From the NCBI GenBank assembly GCA_910577195.1, contig CAJTLP010000003.1, positions 248,001-312,000 on the forward strand: a stretch of DNA of 64,000 bases, read 5' to 3'. This stretch comes from an uncultured Eubacterium sp. GTDB taxonomy: Bacteria; Bacillota; Clostridia; Oscillospirales; Acutalibacteraceae. Shown here in pieces: positions 17,526 through 26,245 of the stretch (position 1 is its first letter; every line of letters starts with the position of its first letter). Both the position numbers and the translations under genes were made by a program. Under the pieces are notes generated by a model. It had not been told where the DNA came from and searched no databases. It saw nothing but the letters and a program-made list of their open reading frames with translations.

Positions 17526-19637
17526 ATGAAACAAAAATTTTTAGTAACAGGTATGAGCTGTGCTGCCTGCTCTGCAAGGGTTGAAAAAGCAGTAACACCT
17601 TTAAGCAAAGAGGTAGCTGTTAATCTGCTTGCAGGAACAATGGTTGCAGAATATGAATGTGAAACAGATGAAATAATCAACGCCGTAAAAAATGCAGGCT
17701 ACGGCTGCGAGCCTTTCAAACTGAAAAAGTCTGAAAACACCAAAGAGATTAAGGAAATGAAAAAACGTGTAATCATCTCCCTTATTTTCCTTGTTCCGCT
17801 TATGTATCTTTCTATGGCTCATATGCTCGGCTATACTCTGCCGTGGATACTTGGGGAGCATATGCCCAATGCCATAGGGCAGCTGATTTTCCTTGTTCCG
17901 ATTCTGATTGTCAACAGAAAATTCTTCACCAATGGTTTTTCTGCACTTGTCAAGCTGAATCCGAATATGGACAGCTTGGTTGCGGTTGGCTCAGGAGCCT
18001 CACTGATTTACAGTCTGGTATCTATGTTTGCATTTGAAAATCATCACCTGTATTTCGAGTCGGCAGGAATGATACTGGCACTGATAACTGTCGGCAAATT
18101 CCTTGAAACCCTGAGCAAGGGCAAAACAAAGGACGCCATTAATTCACTGATAGACCTGGTACCTGAAAAAAGCATCATAATGAAGGACGGTGCTGAAACA
18201 GAAATAGAATCATCACTGATACAGGAAAATGATCTTGTTGTTGTTAAGCCCGGTATGAGAATAGCCGTAGACGGTGTTATCACTGAAGGAGCAGGTTCAA
18301 TAGATCAGAGTGCGGTTACTGGTGAAAGTGTACCCGTTGATTTATCCGCAGGAGATAAAGTAATAAGCGGAACTGTCAACAAAAACGGTAATTTTATTTT
18401 CAAAGCGACCCAGGTCGGAGAGGACTCAACACTGTCAAGAATCATTGCACTTGTCGAGGATGCCTCCTCATCAAAAGCACCTGCACAGAGACTTGCTGAT
18501 AAAATTGCATCCATCTTTGTTCCTGTTGTAATTGCGATTGCTGTTATTGCTTTCATTGTCTGGCTGATTATCGGCAAGGGCTTTGAATTTGCATTTTCAA
18601 TCGGTGTTTCCGTATTGGTTATAAGCTGTCCGTGTGCACTCGGACTTGCAACACCTTGTGCGATTATGATAGGCACAGGAAAGGGTGCTGAAAACGGCAT
18701 ACTCTTCAAAGATGCAGCAGCACTTGAAAATCTCGGAAAGTGCAACACAATTGTTTTTGACAAAACCGGTACAATCACAAAGGGTGAAATGTTTGTAACT
18801 GATGTTACAGACAAACAGTATCTTGATATCATTTATACGATTGAAAACATATCTGATCACCCATTGTCTGCGGCAATCTGTAAATTCTGTAAGGAAAACA
18901 ATGCCAAGCTTCTTGATATAGAAAGCAGTGAATACCTTATAGGAAAAGGAATCACTGCCACGATTGACGGAAAAACCTACAAGGCAGGTAATGAAAAGCT
19001 CACCGGTTTCAGCGACAACGAATATTCTTACAGCGGTAAAACACCTATTATATTTACCTGCAATGATGAATACTTATGTACAGTTGCAGTGGCTGACAAA
19101 ATCAAAGATGATGCAAAGGAAACCATTGAAAGCATCAATGCTGATACAATTATGATTACCGGTGACAATGAGCTGACAGCTTATGCCATAACCCAGCAGG
19201 CAGGAATCAAAAATTTCATCGCTTCGGCACTGCCTGATGATAAGGAAGAAAAAATACGAGAGCTTATTGACAACGGCAAAACGGTTGCTATGGTCGGTGA
19301 CGGAATCAATGATTCCCCTGCTCTCACTCGTGCAGATGTGGGAATTGCAATCGGTGCAGGGTCGGATATAGCCATTGAATCGGCAGATGTTGTACTTGTT
19401 TCCGACAAGCTTTCAGATGTTTCAAAGGCAATAAGATTGTCAAAGAAAACACTTAAAAATATCAGAGAAAATCTTTTCTGGGCATTTTTCTACAACTGTT
19501 TGGGAATTCCTCTTGCAGCAGGTGTATTTTACGGAATATTCGGCTGGACGCTGAATCCTATGATTGCCGCTGCCTGTATGAGCTTAAGCTCTGTTACAGT
19601 TGTTTTGAATGCATTAAGACTCAGAAGATTCAAATAA
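17526..19637 (+). CDS. copA: Copper-exporting P1B-type ATPase
   Basis: Pumps Cu(I) out of the cytoplasm. The 703 residues hold one N-terminal heavy-metal domain (GMSCAAC, 9-15), eight predicted membrane helices, the actuator TGES (265-268), the transmembrane metal site CPC (368-370), the phosphorylation motif DKTGT (412-416), the HP locus (DHPLSA) and the hinge GDGINDSPAL. A single heavy-metal domain is at the short end for the family. It shares a transcript with the M24 peptidase upstream and copZ downstream. No CsoR or CopY regulator is in the window. Confidence 0.97.
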   Translation: MKQKFLVTGMSCAACSARVEKAVTPLSKEVAVNLLAGTMVAEYECETDEIINAVKNAGYGCEPFKLKKSENTKEIKEMKKRVIISLIFLVPLMYLSMAHMLGYTLPWILGEHMPNAIGQLIFLVPILIVNRKFFTNGFSALVKLNPNMDSLVAVGSGASLIYSLVSMFAFENHHLYFESAGMILALITVGKFLETLSKGKTKDAINSLIDLVPEKSIIMKDGAETEIESSLIQENDLVVVKPGMRIAVDGVITEGAGSIDQSAVTGESVPVDLSAGDKVISGTVNKNGNFIFKATQVGEDSTLSRIIALVEDASSSKAPAQRLADKIASIFVPVVIAIAVIAFIVWLIIGKGFEFAFSIGVSVLVISCPCALGLATPCAIMIGTGKGAENGILFKDAAALENLGKCNTIVFDKTGTITKGEMFVTDVTDKQYLDIIYTIENISDHPLSAAICKFCKENNAKLLDIESSEYLIGKGITATIDGKTYKAGNEKLTGFSDNEYSYSGKTPIIFTCNDEYLCTVAVADKIKDDAKETIESINADTIMITGDNELTAYAITQQAGIKNFIASALPDDKEEKIRELIDNGKTVAMVGDGINDSPALTRADVGIAIGAGSDIAIESADVVLVSDKLSDVSKAIRLSKKTLKNIRENLFWAFFYNCLGIPLAAGVFYGIFGWTLNPMIAAACMSLSSVTVVLNALRLRRFK

Positions 19638-19658
19638 AAAATACGGAGGTATACGAAA

Positions 19659-19874
19659 ATGAAAAAAATCATTTCAGTTGAAGGAATGTCTTGTGAGCAC
19701 TGCGTTGCAGCAGTGAAATCAGCACTTGAAAAGCTTGACGGTGTTAAAGCAACTAAGGTTGATTTAAAGAAAAAAACTGCAACAGTAAAGCTCAGTGACA
19801 GCGTAGCTGACGAGGTATTAAAAGCAGCTGTTACAGAAGCCGGCTTCACACCGGTTTCTGTTATTGAAAAATGA
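19659..19874 (+). CDS. copZ: Copper chaperone CopZ
   Basis: 71-residue heavy-metal-associated domain protein (beta-alpha-beta-beta-alpha-beta) with the copper-binding motif GMSCEHC at residues 8-14. It delivers Cu(I) to CopA. GGAGG precedes its ATG, 21 bases after the copA stop, and a strong terminator follows. Confidence 0.95.
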   Translation: MKKIISVEGMSCEHCVAAVKSALEKLDGVKATKVDLKKKTATVKLSDSVADEVLKAAVTEAGFTPVSVIEK

Positions 19875-19903
19875 CAAATCATCTAAGTATATAAAAGTAT
19901 ATA

Positions 19904-19935
19904 AAAAGGTCTGTATCGTTTGATACAGACCTTTT
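19904..19935. terminator. Bidirectional terminator after copZ and the CNNM-type gene
   Basis: Perfect 14-base stem AAAAGGTCTGTATC/GATACAGACCTTTT with a 4-base GTTT loop. It carries A and T tails on both sides, between two convergent genes. Confidence 0.9.
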
Positions 19936-19944
19936 CTTTGCTTA

Positions 19945-21267
19945 TTAATTATTATTCTCTTGTTTTCTTGTAACAATGCAGGAGGATACTGTGTGATTTT
20001 TTACATCAAGAACTCTGATATCAAGCTCCGATGTTTCAACAGTAAACTTTGTTCCGTCATTTGGTATTTTACAATACAGACCGAAAATATAGCCGCTGAG
20101 GGTTTCATAGGTGTCAACAGGCAAATCTGTTTTTGTCAAAGCAGCTACCTCATCAAGAGATACACAGCCTTTGATTTTCCACGATTTATCTGTAAGACTG
20201 ACAACATCAGGCTGAGCGTCGGCAATCACCTTATCATTATCAAGGTCACCCACAAGCTGCTCCAGCAAATCATTCATAGTAATGATTCCGACTGTACCGC
20301 CGTATTCATCAAGAACAACAGCAAAATGATTATGGCTTTTCTGCATAAGGTCAAAAAGCATATCAATTTTCATTGTTTCAGGAACATATACCGGCTGAAC
20401 AAATGCTTCATTCAGAACAGCATCACGCGTTTTATTCTTAATTCTGAAAAACTTTTTGGAATCAAGAACAGCAACCACATTGTCAATTGAATTCTTATAA
20501 ACCGGATACATACTGTGGGTGCTTGCGGAAATAATCTTTTCCCAGCACTCAACATCCTCTTCAAGGTTTAAAGCAAGTATTTCCTTTCTATGCGTTGAAA
20601 ATTCACCTGCATCCTTATCATCAAATTCAAACACATTAACAATCAGCTTCTGTTCATTTTTATCTATTATACCCTTCTGACTGCCCATATCAACAAGCAT
20701 ACGTATTTCCTCTTCAGAAACCTCTTCATCATTTGAATTGGGGTCAATACGGAAGATACGCAAAACAATATTGGTAGACGCAGTAAGGAGCCACACAATA
20801 GGTGTAAACAGCTTTGACATCACATAAATGAGTCCTGAAAGACCGAGCGCAATCTGCTCCGTTTTCTTCATCGCAAAACGCTTTGGAACAAGCTCACCGA
20901 AAACAAGTGTTAAATAGGAAAGAATGAGCGTAATAACAACAACTGCGATTGTATCAAGTGTTGAGGCATTTATTTTCACACCTAAAGAAAGCAGCCAATC
21001 AACAAGTATCTCGGAAAAATTGTCAGCGGCAAAAGCACTTCCCAAAAATCCTGACAGTGTAATTGCAACCTGAATGGTAGCTAAAAATCCTGCCGGCTTT
21101 GAGGTAAGCTTCATAAGTCTTTTCGCACGCTTGTTTCCCTCTTCTGCCATTTTTTCAAGTTTCAGTTCATTCATTGAGACAATAGCTATCTCTGCACTGG
21201 CAAATATCGCATTAATCGCAATAAGAACTATCTGTAATAAAATCTGACACCATAATGGTATGTCCAA
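19945..21267 (-). CDS. CNNM/HlyC-CorC family membrane protein (DUF21, CBS pair, CorC domain)
   Basis: 440-residue protein. An N-terminal DUF21 membrane domain with four hydrophobic segments precedes two CBS domains (about 200-330; the second includes MQKSHNHFAVVLDEYGGTVGI) and a C-terminal CorC/HlyC transporter-associated domain (VDTYETLSGYIFG). Homologues act in Mg2+ or Co2+ export; the old label hemolysin is misleading. The start is set at TTG 21267: GGGAGGA lies six bases upstream, and a TTG five codons earlier overlaps that SD. It lies 52 bases after the FRG gene and may share its transcript. Confidence 0.9.
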   Translation of the reverse strand: MDIPLWCQILLQIVLIAINAIFASAEIAIVSMNELKLEKMAEEGNKRAKRLMKLTSKPAGFLATIQVAITLSGFLGSAFAADNFSEILVDWLLSLGVKINASTLDTIAVVVITLILSYLTLVFGELVPKRFAMKKTEQIALGLSGLIYVMSKLFTPIVWLLTASTNIVLRIFRIDPNSNDEEVSEEEIRMLVDMGSQKGIIDKNEQKLIVNVFEFDDKDAGEFSTHRKEILALNLEEDVECWEKIISASTHSMYPVYKNSIDNVVAVLDSKKFFRIKNKTRDAVLNEAFVQPVYVPETMKIDMLFDLMQKSHNHFAVVLDEYGGTVGIITMNDLLEQLVGDLDNDKVIADAQPDVVSLTDKSWKIKGCVSLDEVAALTKTDLPVDTYETLSGYIFGLYCKIPNDGTKFTVETSELDIRVLDVKNHTVSSCIVTRKQENNN

Positions 21268-21319
21268 AAGAATTCCTCCCAATAACTCAATTATTTATTA
21301 TTCATTATGTTAAAGCTAT

Positions 21320-22291
21320 TTATTCCTTTTCATTTTCAATAGCTTTTTTAAATGCACCCTCAACATCCATAAGATATTTATAGGAATACCAGGATGCATT
21401 GCGATTTATCATATCAAGAATATCCAGGCAGATATCCTTGCTGATGATATATTTAGTAATGGAAAACTGCTCACGTATATTCTTGGTAAAATAAGTTACA
21501 TTAAACAGATGAAAATCAGTTAAAAGCAAAAATACACCCTGCTGGAATTTCATCCTTGTATTTGTTGGCACATCTATCAGCTTTGCTTTGGGAACCGGCT
21601 TTGAACCGATATGCTCAAGATGCTTTCTGAAATCATCAGGCATCGGCAGAATATGCTTATTTGCAAAAATATCCTTAACTGCCTTTTTTATATCATCTTC
21701 CTTAATACAGCTGACATAAACACTGAAATCCTTGAGCCACTGATTTGCCACATTGATATCATTTGTATAATCATTAAAATCCTTAAGCTCCAGAACATAG
21801 AGAATAATATCATCATCAAATTCAGTTCTGTCCTTAAGAGCAAAGGATAGTGACGGATAAAGACTTTTGGTAAAATCTATAAGTGGTGAAAAATCACAGT
21901 AATGCTGTGCAAAAGCACATATTTCATACATATTATCCACATCAGCTTTTCCCATAGTTTTATTAAACACATCAACAAAACTGCCCATACCGGCATAATA
22001 ATTATACAGATAATGTGAATCAATATGAACGATTCCCAAATCGTTATCCTTAAAAAGCTCCTTTGGCTTTCTGAACATAGTCGGAATCAGATGCCTGTTT
22101 GGGTCATTAATCCGCTCTCCTCTGTAAAAAAGCTGCTTGCCGCACAAAAAATCATTTAAAATATATTTTTCAAATTCTTCGTAAGTATCTATCTTTTTAC
22201 TGACAGAGCTGAAATCAAAATCAAGTTCATCGCTGATTTTCTCGTTCAATGATTCCAACCGTTTTTTGAGATGCTCTCTTGCTGAAAACAT
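21320..22291 (-). CDS. FRG-domain protein
   Basis: About 323 residues. FLCGKQLFYRGERIND and HLIPTMFRKP match the FRG signature (named for its conserved F-R-G), and ICAFAQHYCDFSPLIDFTKS matches the later block with the QHY and LLDFT-like elements. FRG proteins occur across bacteria and phages, and some are linked to defence or toxin function; their biochemistry is unproven. ATG 22291 is used (GGCGGA nine bases upstream); a GTG two codons earlier is possible. It follows the Old Yellow Enzyme gene by 14 bases. Confidence 0.75.
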   Translation of the reverse strand: MFSAREHLKKRLESLNEKISDELDFDFSSVSKKIDTYEEFEKYILNDFLCGKQLFYRGERINDPNRHLIPTMFRKPKELFKDNDLGIVHIDSHYLYNYYAGMGSFVDVFNKTMGKADVDNMYEICAFAQHYCDFSPLIDFTKSLYPSLSFALKDRTEFDDDIILYVLELKDFNDYTNDINVANQWLKDFSVYVSCIKEDDIKKAVKDIFANKHILPMPDDFRKHLEHIGSKPVPKAKLIDVPTNTRMKFQQGVFLLLTDFHLFNVTYFTKNIREQFSITKYIISKDICLDILDMINRNASWYSYKYLMDVEGAFKKAIENEKE

Positions 22292-22305
22292 AATCACATT
22301 CCGCC

Positions 22306-24378
22306 TTATTCAATGGAAGAAACAAGCTGGAAAGCTGCTTCGGTTGCATTTGCAATTCTTCCGATTTTATCACTGTCTCCGATGTTATAGACCTTATAAT
22401 CGCTGCTGTTCTTTATCTCATCATAAAGGCATGTATCAGGTCTTACACCGAGTGACAGAACAACATAATCCGCATCAACTGTCACCGTCTTTTTATCAGA
22501 AATGCGCTCAAGAGCAATTGAGCTGTCATTAATGGAAAGCAGCTTGTGACCGGGCATAAATACGGTACCTGCTGACTCAAGCTTCGGCATAGCATCATCA
22601 ACGTGCTGGAACCATGCACCGGGTGCAATTTTATCAGCCATTTCAACAATAGTAACCTTATTGCCCTGCTCTGCCAAAAGCTCACTTGTTTCAAGACCTG
22701 TCATACCTGAGCCGATAACAGCAACCTTTTTATTCTCAAGGGTGATATTACCGTTAAGAATTTCAGTTACAGTGGTGACATTCTCTCTCTCAAAGGGTTT
22801 AGGGAAAACTGCATTGCCGCCTGTAGCATTGACAACGATGTCAGGCTTATATGTATCAACAATATCCTTTGTTGCTTTTACACCAAACTCAATCTGAACA
22901 CCAAGCTCTTTCACATTATTCAAAAGGTCTGCACATACCCAGCCCATTTTTTCCTTATGAGGCGGCTTTTTAGCAAGATTCAGCTGACCGCCTGCACAAT
23001 TCTCTTTTTCAATAACAGTGACATCAAATTCACGTTTAGCCAGAAGCTCAGCCGCCGATAAACCTGCAGGACCTGCACCGATAATGAGTGCCTTTCTGCC
23101 GTTTCCGTTCTTTTTCAGGTAAGTGTTTTCTCTGCCTACAAAAGGATTTACGGAACAATGACCGTGACTGTATTTGTATGCATTTTCCATCATACTTTCA
23201 AAACAGTATAAGCAGCATACACATCTTTTAATTAAGTCTTCATTTCCTGACTGTGTTTTATTTACCCAATGGGGATCTGCAATAAGAGGTCTGCCGAGAG
23301 AAATGAAATCCTGTATTCCCTCCTCAAGCTGCAGCTCAGCCTGCTTTGGTGAACGTATAAGATTGGCAGCAATTACAGGAATATCAACAACCTCTTTGAC
23401 CTTAGCAGCAAGGTGCTTTCTCCAGCCGCAGTCAAAGGTAGTCGGCTCAAGCCAGTAGTTAAATGTATCATAAGAGGCTGAGGAAACATCAATTGCATCA
23501 ATACCTTTATCGCTGAGGATTTTTGCCATTTTGAGACCTTCCTCAATACCGTAGCCTTTGCCCGGCTGACCGATTCTGTCATACATCTCATCAACAGTAA
23601 GACGAACAACAATCGGAAAATCCTTTCCGCAGTTTTTTCTGATACCGTCAATTATCTCAGTAAGAAATCTCATTCTGTTTTCAAGGCTGCCGCCGTATTC
23701 ATCCGTACGCTTATTGGTATTCGGTGACAAAAACTGCTGAATCAGATAACCGTGTGATGCGTGAAGTTCCACACCGTCACAGTCTGCTTTTTGAACTCTT
23801 ACTGCACCTTCAATAAACTCGCAGATTAATTTCTTTACAGCTTTAGTTGACAGTCCTCTGTTAACGCTTTCACTCATTTTGCTTTTTTCGCATTTGCTCG
23901 GTGCTACTGTTCGCGGAACAATATCCTTGTCTTGAAGCTTTTTTCCGGGAGGTATAACGGCACCTGTTAATATCTTGGTATAAAGCTCCCCCATAAGCTT
24001 ATCGCCCACAACACAAAGCGGAACTGTACCAATCATCAGTCCGAGATTCTGTCGTCCCGGATGATGAAGTTCAACCATAATTTTACAGTTATGACGATGA
24101 ATGCGCCTTGCCATTTCCTTTAAAGCAGGTATCTGATAATCATGGCTCATACCAAGCTGTCCGAAAGAAGAGGCGCCTGTAACATCGTTTACACGAGTAA
24201 TTTCGGTGAAAATTAATCCGACACCGCCTTTAGCACGTTCTTCATAATAATCCATCATCTTTTTTGTTGCACAGCCGTTATACTGACCGAAGCCCATACA
24301 CATCGGTGCCATAACAACTCTGTTTTTAATTTCCACACTGCCTATTTTCATAGGCGTGAACAGCTTTTCATATTTCAT
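22306..24378 (-). CDS. Old Yellow Enzyme-type NADH:flavin oxidoreductase with Fe-S and FAD/NAD domains
   Basis: 690-residue protein of the 2,4-dienoyl-CoA reductase/enoate reductase/trimethylamine dehydrogenase class. An N-terminal FMN TIM barrel (VMAPMCMGFGQYNG; HHPGRQN; DGVELHASHGYLIQQFLSP) is joined by a cysteine cluster (CVCCLYCFES...HCSVNP) that should hold a 4Fe-4S centre to FAD- and NAD-binding Rossmann folds (ALIIGAGPAGLSAAELL; VAVIGSGMTGLETSELL). Such enzymes reduce activated C=C bonds, and relatives act on bile acids or aromatic acids; the substrate here is unknown. The cluster reads CxxCxxC rather than the usual CxxCNxxC. A clear SD (AAAGGTG) precedes ATG 24378. Confidence 0.9.
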   Translation of the reverse strand: MKYEKLFTPMKIGSVEIKNRVVMAPMCMGFGQYNGCATKKMMDYYEERAKGGVGLIFTEITRVNDVTGASSFGQLGMSHDYQIPALKEMARRIHRHNCKIMVELHHPGRQNLGLMIGTVPLCVVGDKLMGELYTKILTGAVIPPGKKLQDKDIVPRTVAPSKCEKSKMSESVNRGLSTKAVKKLICEFIEGAVRVQKADCDGVELHASHGYLIQQFLSPNTNKRTDEYGGSLENRMRFLTEIIDGIRKNCGKDFPIVVRLTVDEMYDRIGQPGKGYGIEEGLKMAKILSDKGIDAIDVSSASYDTFNYWLEPTTFDCGWRKHLAAKVKEVVDIPVIAANLIRSPKQAELQLEEGIQDFISLGRPLIADPHWVNKTQSGNEDLIKRCVCCLYCFESMMENAYKYSHGHCSVNPFVGRENTYLKKNGNGRKALIIGAGPAGLSAAELLAKREFDVTVIEKENCAGGQLNLAKKPPHKEKMGWVCADLLNNVKELGVQIEFGVKATKDIVDTYKPDIVVNATGGNAVFPKPFERENVTTVTEILNGNITLENKKVAVIGSGMTGLETSELLAEQGNKVTIVEMADKIAPGAWFQHVDDAMPKLESAGTVFMPGHKLLSINDSSIALERISDKKTVTVDADYVVLSLGVRPDTCLYDEIKNSSDYKVYNIGDSDKIGRIANATEAAFQLVSSIE

Positions 24379-24406
24379 AATTTCACCTTTATATTATGTA
24401 AGATAA

Positions 24407-24425
24407 GGGCACCTTTGCGGTGCCC
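24407..24425 (-). terminator. Terminator after the 24437 membrane-protein gene
   Basis: Seven-base GC-rich stem GGGCACC/GGTGCCC with a 5-base loop, followed on the minus strand by a weak T-rich tail (TTATCTT). It lies between the membrane-protein stop and the Old Yellow Enzyme start. Confidence 0.6.
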
Positions 24426-24436
24426 TGTGTAAAATT

Positions 24437-24988
24437 TTATTTTCTTTTTGACTTTTTCTTTTTTCCTTTATTGGCATTTTTATGAGCGTATTTCTTTTCC
24501 TTTTCAAGATCCTGAGCTTTGGACCATTTGAAAAACCAAAGAACAATAAGACCTATAACAGCCAAAACTGCAATAACAATGATCAAAGCGGTTACGGTTT
24601 TACTTATTGTACCAATCTTCTCAATGGTCTTCATCATAAAAGTACCGGACGGAGAAAACTGTTGTTCCCCATTATATTCATAAAGGGCATCACCGTTAAC
24701 GACCACCTCTTTGCCATCCTTATCTGTAAAATAGAACTGAAGTCGGTTTGCAAGCTCATCCGTATCCTTATTATAATCAGGATTTTCTCTTCTATAAATC
24801 TTAATCTCTTCATCGCCTACAGTCTGTACAACAGACTTCGGCATAACACGAAGCATAAGATTCATTTGTTCTTCAGGGGTAGCAGTTTTAAAAGATGAAA
24901 CCGCCACATTGATTATCACGAGAACGGCAACTAAAATTACTGCTATAACCGATACTGCAGCAATTGCTATCTTTTTAATCTTTTTCAT
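24437..24988 (-). CDS. Small two-helix membrane protein of unknown function
   Basis: 183 residues. One N-terminal transmembrane helix (about 7-30), an extracytoplasmic domain of about 90 residues (TPEEQMNLMLRVMPKS...YRRENPDYNKDTDELANRLQFYF), a second helix (ALIIVIAVLAVIGLIVLWFF, about 136-156) and a very basic cytoplasmic tail ending KGKKKKSKRK. GAGGAAG precedes the ATG. No family is recognised. It stands alone between two terminators. Confidence 0.7.
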   Translation of the reverse strand: MKKIKKIAIAAVSVIAVILVAVLVIINVAVSSFKTATPEEQMNLMLRVMPKSVVQTVGDEEIKIYRRENPDYNKDTDELANRLQFYFTDKDGKEVVVNGDALYEYNGEQQFSPSGTFMMKTIEKIGTISKTVTALIIVIAVLAVIGLIVLWFFKWSKAQDLEKEKKYAHKNANKGKKKKSKRK

Positions 24989-25030
24989 TGAAACTTCCTC
25001 ATTAGATAAAATATAGAACTTATTAATTAA

Positions 25031-25053
25031 GGAGCAAAGTCAAGCCCTGCTCC
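25031..25053 (-). terminator. Possible terminator after the zinc-ribbon membrane gene
   Basis: Six-base stem GGAGCA/TGCTCC with an 11-base loop, followed on the minus strand by TTAATTAATAAG. The T-run is poor. Confidence 0.45.
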
Positions 25054-25065
25054 CTAAACACAGAA

Positions 25066-25983
25066 TTATTGTTTCTTTTTCGCTCTGGCAGCAAGCTTTG
25101 CTTTGGCTTCTTCAACCTTCTTAGCTTCCTCTTCGGCTGCTGCTTTTTCTGCTTCGGCATTAGCCTTTTCTCTTTCAATCTGCTTCTGGCGCTCTTTTTC
25201 CTCTTTTTTAGCCTTGCGAGCAAGTCTTTCCTCCTCAAGCGTTTCATCGCTCTTTGCAGGTGCCTTTGCCACAGCAATATTTATGCCGGTTGCAGCAAAA
25301 AGAAGAACAATTGCAACAAAATAGCCCCAAGAAACAGAAGCACCGCCGTTAATAACAGGAAAATCACCGAAATTGAAAGCAGTAAACTGCTGAGCAAGCG
25401 AGCCGCTCATTACAAAGCAGACAACAGCTGCAACAGAGGCTGCTACAGAAAGAGCATCAAAAACAATGGTCGACTTTGTCTTTGGTTTTTTACACATAAT
25501 AATATTAAGGAAAAATGCAATAACAATGAAAAGTGCACTGAGAACAAAAAGTATATATCCAGCAACACCTAAAGTAACAGCACCGCCGAAGCCCTCAAAC
25601 TTCATATTCGTTATATACAGATTTATATCACCGAAAAAGCTGGAAAAAAAGTCAATCAGTGACTTTTTGCCGCTGAAGGATATTATACTTAAATCAAAGC
25701 TTTCACCATCGCTTTTTAAGGTCGCCCATGGAAGAATAAATCCGATTGCAGGAAGAAATGTAAGAATGAGGCGTACAATACGCAGCTTTGTTCCGTAGAT
25801 AGAATAAGCAATTCTGTTCATCGTTCTGTTAAAAACAGCAAACTGTTTTTCTGCCTTAATGTTATCCTCCTCAAGTCTTGCCTGCCAATTATAGTTTGGA
25901 ATTGAAACACCGCAAGATGAGCATTCTGCCTTTACATCCCAGATACGTAATTTTTTTCCGCAGTTAGGACAGGTACTTGCCAT
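25066..25983 (-). CDS. Zinc-ribbon membrane protein with charged coiled-coil tail
   Basis: About 305 residues from ATG 25983, which has AAAGGGG eight bases upstream; a TTG six codons earlier is less likely. The N-terminus is a zinc ribbon (CPNCGKKL...CSSCGVSIP). Four hydrophobic helices span residues about 65-225. The last 60 residues are an uninterrupted Glu/Lys/Ala coiled coil (EEERLARKAKKEEKERQKQI and onward). No known function; zinc ribbons fused to membrane regions are widespread in Clostridia and usually unannotated. Confidence 0.75.
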   Translation of the reverse strand: MASTCPNCGKKLRIWDVKAECSSCGVSIPNYNWQARLEEDNIKAEKQFAVFNRTMNRIAYSIYGTKLRIVRLILTFLPAIGFILPWATLKSDGESFDLSIISFSGKKSLIDFFSSFFGDINLYITNMKFEGFGGAVTLGVAGYILFVLSALFIVIAFFLNIIMCKKPKTKSTIVFDALSVAASVAAVVCFVMSGSLAQQFTAFNFGDFPVINGGASVSWGYFVAIVLLFAATGINIAVAKAPAKSDETLEEERLARKAKKEEKERQKQIEREKANAEAEKAAAEEEAKKVEEAKAKLAARAKKKQ

Positions 25984-26019
25984 TAACGGCACCCCTTTCA
26001 AAAAAAATATTACTAAGTT

Positions 26020-26048
26020 ATTTTATAATTATTTTCTTCGCTTGTCAA
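26020..26048 (-). promoter_or_regulatory. Promoter of the zinc-ribbon membrane gene
   Basis: Minus strand TTGACA (26048-26043), 17-base spacer, TAAAAT (26025-26020), 37 bases before the start codon. Confidence 0.7.
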
Positions 26049-26140
26049 TACAATTTAAAATATAATTGTGTTTAATTCAACAATGTTTGCATTAGGAAAA
26101 ATATACAAGGATAAATATGAAACTTGCAACTAAAAAACTA

Positions 26141-26169
26141 TTGATTTCAACTATCTAATATGATAGTAT
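26141..26169 (+). promoter_or_regulatory. Likely promoter of the GPH symporter gene, overlapping a small palindrome
   Basis: TTGATT (26141-26146), 17-base spacer, TAGTAT (26164-26169). The palindrome CTATCTAATATGATAG (26151-26166) fills the spacer and touches the -10, a possible repressor site. Confidence 0.5.
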
Positions 26170-26245
26170 ATTATATGTTACTAATAATTCATAGACTGAC
26201 CTTTTATATGTTTAACAGGCTGTCTTAAGAAATGAGGGAATATCT

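Noticed and set aside
18305..18832. 175-codon minus-strand frame within copA
   Set aside because: Antisense shadow; the opposite strand is an intact CopA with all motifs.
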